Assembly (NCBI GenBank): GCA_020199975.1
Contig: JAIVJP010000284.1
Location: forward strand, 37,913 to 101,912
DNA length: 64,000 nucleotides
DNA from: Acidobacteriota bacterium
GTDB lineage: Bacteria > Acidobacteriota > Blastocatellia > Pyrinomonadales > Pyrinomonadaceae
Direction: 5' to 3'
Below, piece by piece: positions 60,089 to 64,000 of the stretch. Both the position numbers and the translations under genes were made by a program. Position 1 is the stretch's first letter, and each line of letters starts with the position of its first letter. A model generated the notes under the pieces. That model saw only the letters and a list, made by a program, of their open reading frames with translations. It did not search any database and had not been told where the DNA came from.

Positions 60089-61120
60089 GTGAGGAAAACT
60101 CGTACTGTGATATCCAAACTCTCGCGCCTTTCCGGCAGATATCTCCTCAGGCGTGCAATTCAATCGTTTATCCTGATCCTCATTCTAATAGTCGTAAACT
60201 TCCTTCTAATTCATCTCGCTCCGGGTGACCCAGTTCACTTACTTGCCGGACAGAGCGGCGACGAAAAGTATTATGAATTCATTCGCGCAAAGTTTGGTTT
60301 GAATCAATCGTTGGCCACGCAACTCTGGATCTATCTATCGACCGTTGTCCGCGGAGACTTAGGATACTCACTTGGCTACCAGCAATCAGTTACCCAAGTC
60401 ATCATCGCACGCATTCCGGCCACGCTCCTGCTGACGACAAGCGCGGTTCTTGTCTCCTCTTTCGCTGGGGTGGTGCTTGGTGTAGAAGCCGCGCGTCGAG
60501 AGAACTCCTTGATCGATCGCTCAATAAATGCTTTTGCCTTGGTTGGATACTCGGTACCGTCCTTTTCCATAGGACATTTGCTGCTTATCGTGTTTGCCCT
60601 CCGCCTCGGTTTCTTTCCTGCACAGAATATGTCGTCGGCTTCTCAAGAGTTGACGGGCCTCGGCTACGGGCTCGATCTGCTGAGTCACCTCGTGTTGCCG
60701 GTGACGACGCTTGCCGTGGTCTATGTCGCACAGATCATGCGTCTGACTCGGACGTCAATGCTGAACGTGCTGGGTGAAAATTTTATTATTGCGGCGCGCG
60801 CTAAGGGTTTGTCGGAAGGCCGCGTGTTGTATGGGCACGCGTTGCGTAATGCGCTACTGCCGATTATTACAGTTGTCGGCCACGACTTTGGGATGTTGTT
60901 GAGCGGTGCCGTGCTCGTCGAGACTGTCTTCGCCTGGCCTGGCCTAGGCAGGCTGATGCTTGATGCGCTGGCCATGCGCGATTACCCAGTCCTGATGGGA
61001 CTATTCCTTATGATTTCCGTTTGCGTCATTTTAGTGAATTTCATTGTGGACATGACGTACGCCGCGCTTGACCCGCGCATCCGTTACGGGCGGACCAGCA
61101 AACTGGTTAGAAGACAATAG
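60089..61120 (+). CDS. Peptide/nickel-type ABC transporter permease (DppB family), second locus
   Basis: Six-helix permease. GTG at 60089 (VRKTRTVISKLS) or GTG at 60107 (VISKLSRLSGRYLLRR) is the start; the longer frame from 59918 overlaps the upstream remnant and is rejected. VVNFLLIHLAPGDPVHLLAG near the N terminus, EAA loop LGENFIIAARAKGLSEGRVL, and WPGLGRLMLDALAMRDYPVL near the end are typical. Followed by a DppC-type permease and, convergently, a binding protein gene. Confidence 0.92.
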   Translation: MRKTRTVISKLSRLSGRYLLRRAIQSFILILILIVVNFLLIHLAPGDPVHLLAGQSGDEKYYEFIRAKFGLNQSLATQLWIYLSTVVRGDLGYSLGYQQSVTQVIIARIPATLLLTTSAVLVSSFAGVVLGVEAARRENSLIDRSINAFALVGYSVPSFSIGHLLLIVFALRLGFFPAQNMSSASQELTGLGYGLDLLSHLVLPVTTLAVVYVAQIMRLTRTSMLNVLGENFIIAARAKGLSEGRVLYGHALRNALLPIITVVGHDFGMLLSGAVLVETVFAWPGLGRLMLDALAMRDYPVLMGLFLMISVCVILVNFIVDMTYAALDPRIRYGRTSKLVRRQ

Positions 61121-61140
61121 AGAAACGCGCGCGAAAAATC

Positions 61141-61983
61141 ATGATGATTTGGCGAAGAATGAAAAGCAGACGTATCCTGCCAGCCGCAATCGCTCTGCTG
61201 GTGCTATTTACCTTCGCGGCCGTCTTCGCCGAGCAGATTGCGACGCATGACCCACAGAGGACTTCTGACCATAGTTTGCGCCCCCCATCCGCAGACCATC
61301 CATTTGGCACCGATGATCTCGGACGAGACATCTTTAGCGGCGTGGTGCATGGCGCCAGAGTTTCCATTGCGATTGGCGTCACGGTCGCGGTCTTAAGCGG
61401 ACTCATCGGGGTATTGATTGGACTGACGGCGGGCTACGCGGGCGGACTTGTCGACGATCTACTAATGCGGCTCACTGAACTCTTTCTCATTCCTCCCAGG
61501 TTTTTTCTGGCCCTCGTTATAGCTGCGCTCTTCGGGTCAACCTTTTCGACCCTGATCGTCGTGTTGAGCGTAACCTACTGGCCTACTACTGCACGGCTCG
61601 TCAGGGCAGAAGTAATGTCACTTAAGGAACGAAGTTTCGTCGAAGCCGCCCGCGCCATGGGAGCCAGTCCAGCGCGGATCCTATTTCGCACCATCTTACC
61701 GAACGCGCTTCCGATAATAATTACGAACGTCGTATTGATGGTGGGTGGCGTGATCCTGGTCGAAGCAGCGTTGGAGTTTATCGGCCTCGGAGACAGCAAC
61801 TACCTGAGTTGGGGTTACATGCTGCATAACGGAGAGCACTTCATGCGCGATGCATGGTGGGTGATTTTCTTTCCGGCCCTCGCGGTTTCACTTCTCGTCC
61901 TCGCACTGAATACCGTCGGCGATGCCCTCAACCGCGCGCTTGATCCCAGGTCCAATATCGCAAGTCCCGATAAGCCAGCGTGA
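61141..61983 (+). CDS. Peptide/nickel-type ABC transporter permease (DppC family), second locus
   Basis: 280 aa, six helices. HPFGTDDLGRDIFSGVVHGA (about 57-76) is the N-terminal signature. EAA loop LKERSFVEAARAMGASPARI (near 165). The motif VEAALEFIGLGDSNYLSWGY replaces the usual FLGLGxxPPxPxWG. It begins 20 bases after the DppB-type gene and ends 3 bases before the convergent binding-protein gene. Confidence 0.92.
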   Translation: MMIWRRMKSRRILPAAIALLVLFTFAAVFAEQIATHDPQRTSDHSLRPPSADHPFGTDDLGRDIFSGVVHGARVSIAIGVTVAVLSGLIGVLIGLTAGYAGGLVDDLLMRLTELFLIPPRFFLALVIAALFGSTFSTLIVVLSVTYWPTTARLVRAEVMSLKERSFVEAARAMGASPARILFRTILPNALPIIITNVVLMVGGVILVEAALEFIGLGDSNYLSWGYMLHNGEHFMRDAWWVIFFPALAVSLLVLALNTVGDALNRALDPRSNIASPDKPA

Positions 61984-61986
61984 CGC

Positions 61987-63561
61987 TCAGACTCTTAGTC
62001 GCCTTCGCTTAAGGAGAATCGCACCGACGACGGCCGAAAGCGCGATGAACGTCAGGAGTACATAGATTTTCCAACGCGTAAACTTGGCCCCGGATTGAGC
62101 CGGGCGGCCTCCGTCGGCCCACCAGGCATCCTGCGCGAAATAAATATTTGATTTCGCACTCCACTCATACATACCATGCAACCCTGTGAGGTAGGCGGCG
62201 CTTGAGTTGGGCTCATAGAGCCAGAAATAAGGAAGGTCCTTAACCAGGATGTCCTGCGCCTCGAAGTAATATGCCGCACGCTTTTGCTTGTCCAACTCAG
62301 AAGCAGCAAGAGTGAATAACTCATCCACGCGCGGATTGCGATACCCGGCGCCGTTGGAAAAAGGAATCGGCCCAATGTTTGAGGAGACGACCGTGCGTTT
62401 AACTCCAATATCCGGGTCAGGGCCGTTCTCGAATGACGCAAACCCCAGATCGAAATCTTTTTTGATATAAACCGCGTCAACAGCAGCGGCAAACTCCATG
62501 TGTTGAAGATCGACGGGCAGTTGGTTGGCGAGGGCTACGTTGTGTTCATACTTCTCCACGTTAGGATTGTAAGCCCAGGCGAGCATGTGTGAGACCGGCC
62601 CTGTCGCTGCGATACCTTGGCCGAACAGAAGCTTATCAACTAGGAATTGTTTATCGATCGCGTGTGCGATTGCGCGCCGCACTCGCAAGTCTGACAGAGG
62701 TGCACGCGTCATATTTGGGATAAGCGTTTCGACAGTTGCAAAGCCTTCGCGACCCTTATCGCTAACAACGACGCCGGGCATGTTTTTCAGTCGCGTAATG
62801 TCGAGAGGAGACGCGCCCAGTAAATAATCGACTTCTCCACGTTCGAACGCGATCGTCGCCAGCGCGCCGGTAGGCATGACTTTGTAGACGATGCGATCCA
62901 GATATGGTTTGCCCGCCTTGAAATAGCGCTCGTTCTTCACGAGCATGAGATGATCGCCCTTCAACCACTCCTGAAGCTTGAATGGCCCGCTGCCGACAGG
63001 ATTTGTGTTATGCGGGTTTGTCAGCGGATCCGTTCCGTCGTACAAATGCTTCGGCATCACGGGCGCATTACTGGCATCAATCAACTGAAGGAAAACCGCG
63101 TATGGTCTCTTAAATTCGAACACCACAGTCTGCGCATCAGGCGTCGATACTTGCTCCAGATTGTTACCAACCGAAGTCCGAGTCCGCGAGTGATATTTCA
63201 TCAACAGCTGCTCAAAGGTAAACTTTACGTCTTGCGAGGTGACCGGCACACCGTCATGAAAAACCGCTTCGGCTGCGAGGTGGAAAGTGTAGGTCTTACC
63301 GTCGGGGGAAACCTCCCAGCGCTCGGCCAAATCGGGGACGGGATTTAAGTTGAAGTCGTGGGCCACCAGTCCACTGAAGATGGAACCGCATATCAAGTGC
63401 ACGCCTCCTTGAGTTGTGATCGCAGGGTTAAGACCTCCCGGGTCGCTCGCGATCGCGACGACGACAGTGCCACCGTATTTCGGGCTGCCGTGCGCAATCT
63501 GCGCGAGACACAGCACGGCAATCAAGAGCGGGCTAACAATGAGGCTGATTTTCATCTTCAC
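61987..63561 (-). CDS. Peptide ABC transporter substrate-binding protein (SBP family 5)
   Basis: Extracytoplasmic binding protein, 524 aa. Signal peptide (about 1-25, ending IAHGS). Family 5 features: KYGGTVVVAIASDPGGLNPA (start of mature domain), LAERWEVSPDGKTYTFHLAA, FHDGVPVTSQDVKFTFEQLL, GSGPFKLQEWLKGDHLMLVK, and VRRAIAHAIDKQFLVDKLLF. Unusually it ends in a membrane helix with basic tail (VLLTFIALSAVVGAILLKRR), so it is anchored at both secretion and C terminus rather than free or lipid-linked. No lipobox. Likely serves the two permeases at 60089-61983. Confidence 0.9.
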   Translation of the reverse strand: MKMKISLIVSPLLIAVLCLAQIAHGSPKYGGTVVVAIASDPGGLNPAITTQGGVHLICGSIFSGLVAHDFNLNPVPDLAERWEVSPDGKTYTFHLAAEAVFHDGVPVTSQDVKFTFEQLLMKYHSRTRTSVGNNLEQVSTPDAQTVVFEFKRPYAVFLQLIDASNAPVMPKHLYDGTDPLTNPHNTNPVGSGPFKLQEWLKGDHLMLVKNERYFKAGKPYLDRIVYKVMPTGALATIAFERGEVDYLLGASPLDITRLKNMPGVVVSDKGREGFATVETLIPNMTRAPLSDLRVRRAIAHAIDKQFLVDKLLFGQGIAATGPVSHMLAWAYNPNVEKYEHNVALANQLPVDLQHMEFAAAVDAVYIKKDFDLGFASFENGPDPDIGVKRTVVSSNIGPIPFSNGAGYRNPRVDELFTLAASELDKQKRAAYYFEAQDILVKDLPYFWLYEPNSSAAYLTGLHGMYEWSAKSNIYFAQDAWWADGGRPAQSGAKFTRWKIYVLLTFIALSAVVGAILLKRRRLRV

Positions 63562-63866
63562 ATATTAGCGCTGAGTCACTCGGCAACCTATGGTACTCAA
63601 GCCTACCAGCCTCGAAGGCGAATTCGCACCCAAACCTGGGAGATTCCGAAGCGGCATCAGTTCTTGGAAACGTACCTTACCCTGACAGGCAATCGGATCA
63701 GAAGCTGAATGTTGCAGGAAACTTCCCAATCTTGAAAAAGACAACTTCCATTGATTGAAGCTTGAAACTGGCTGAAAACAACTGCCAGTATCGATCCGAA
63801 ATCGCTTGACCTTGGAACTAGTTCCAAGGTCTACAATGGACTGGATGGATAACAAACTGCTCAGCA
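63562..63866. other. Intergenic region with merR operator
   Basis: 305 bases between the binding-protein gene (minus) and merR (plus). It carries the MerR-type promoter described separately at 63806-63837 and several short A/T-rich hairpin-like stretches. No gene is seen. Confidence 0.6.
63806..63837 (+). promoter_or_regulatory. MerR-type promoter with 24-base palindromic operator
   Basis: TTGACC (63806-63811), a 20-base spacer, TACAAT (63832-63837). The spacer is longer than the usual 17, and GACCTTGGAACTAGTTCCAA (63808 on) continues to form a perfect palindrome through 63831. Long spacer plus central dyad is the hallmark of MerR-family activated promoters; it drives merR itself. Confidence 0.85.
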
Positions 63867-63989
63867 ATGGTTTCGCGGGTTGGCGAACTGGCAAAAGCCG
63901 CCGGTGTAAGCGCGGACACCCTTCGTCATTACGAACGAAAAGGCGTGCTGCGGGCACAGCGCTCGCCCAACGGTGTGGGAAATTTGTGA
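63867..63989 (+). pseudogene. MerR-family regulator, truncated after the HTH
   Basis: ATG at 63867 reads MVSRVGELAKAAGVSADTLR, HYERKGVLRAQRSPNG and then VGNL-stop. The winged-helix start is typical of MerR proteins (VGELAKxxGVxxxTLRxYE), but SPNG should be followed by YRxY. Instead the frame enters the motif at 63974 and stops at codon 41. The effector domain is missing or lies beyond the window. Confidence 0.8.
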
Positions 63990-64000
63990 CCAGAATTCAC
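63974..64000 (+). mobile_element. Probable insertion-sequence left end
   Basis: TGTGGGAAATTTGTGACCAG begins exactly where merR loses homology and resembles the motif at 36980. The rest of the element would be outside the window. Confidence 0.5.

Overview
The window looks like chromosomal DNA of a soil or sediment Acidobacteriota bacterium, probably class Blastocatellia (Pyrinomonas-like). This is an inference from gene content: a group 1h [NiFe] hydrogenase locus, a Rieske/cytochrome b/multihaem cytochrome c/cox operon, zinc-ribbon TonB proteins and dispersed hairpin repeats. There is no rRNA in the window to confirm it.

Layout. 1-12772 (minus) is one respiratory operon read right to left: Rieske protein, split cytochrome b, an eight-haem cytochrome c, a lipoprotein, haem A synthase, haem O synthase, and cox subunits II, I and III (III cut by the window edge). 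12999-20644 holds housekeeping genes: lipid kinase, acyltransferase, metH with a terminator-bearing leader, coaD and an aminotransferase. 20729-28291 holds an ECF sigma/TonB-like pair, an inactive M16 homologue, ubiE, a two-permease peptide ABC pair and mtgA. 28374-33921 is pilMNOPQ plus a Roadblock protein. 34305-37166 holds a hypothetical membrane-anchored protein, rdgB, tRNA-Pro and a duplicated 3' half of that tRNA.

37361-51503 is a high-affinity hydrogenase locus: hypE, hypD, a SIS isomerase, hypC, hypF, two uncharacterised proteins, a NifU/Rieske-like protein (HhyE-like), a divergent maturation-protease homologue, large and small subunits, four small membrane proteins in an A-B-A'-B' order, a broken CooC-like ATPase and, divergently, a canonical maturation protease. 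hypA and hypB are not seen. Such hydrogenases oxidise atmospheric H2 and would feed electrons to the respiratory chain encoded at the left end.

51521-59796 (minus) is a metal-detoxification operon: a CusCBA-type RND efflux system, small periplasmic proteins, and a lipoprotein joining a heavy-metal-associated (HMA) domain to a thioredoxin domain. The HMA domain's CxxC is encoded as TGA-Met-Ala-TGA in an otherwise open frame, so this is most likely an undescribed or little-known UxxU selenoprotein. It is the strongest candidate for new biology here. 59841-63561 is a second peptide ABC region beginning with a 5'-truncated permease. The window closes with a MerR-type operator/promoter and a merR gene cut off by what looks like the end of an insertion sequence.

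Across the window, intergenic spaces carry inverted-repeat elements whose arms are built of 7-10 base tandem units of different sequence in each element. Several reach into gene ends or supply start regions.
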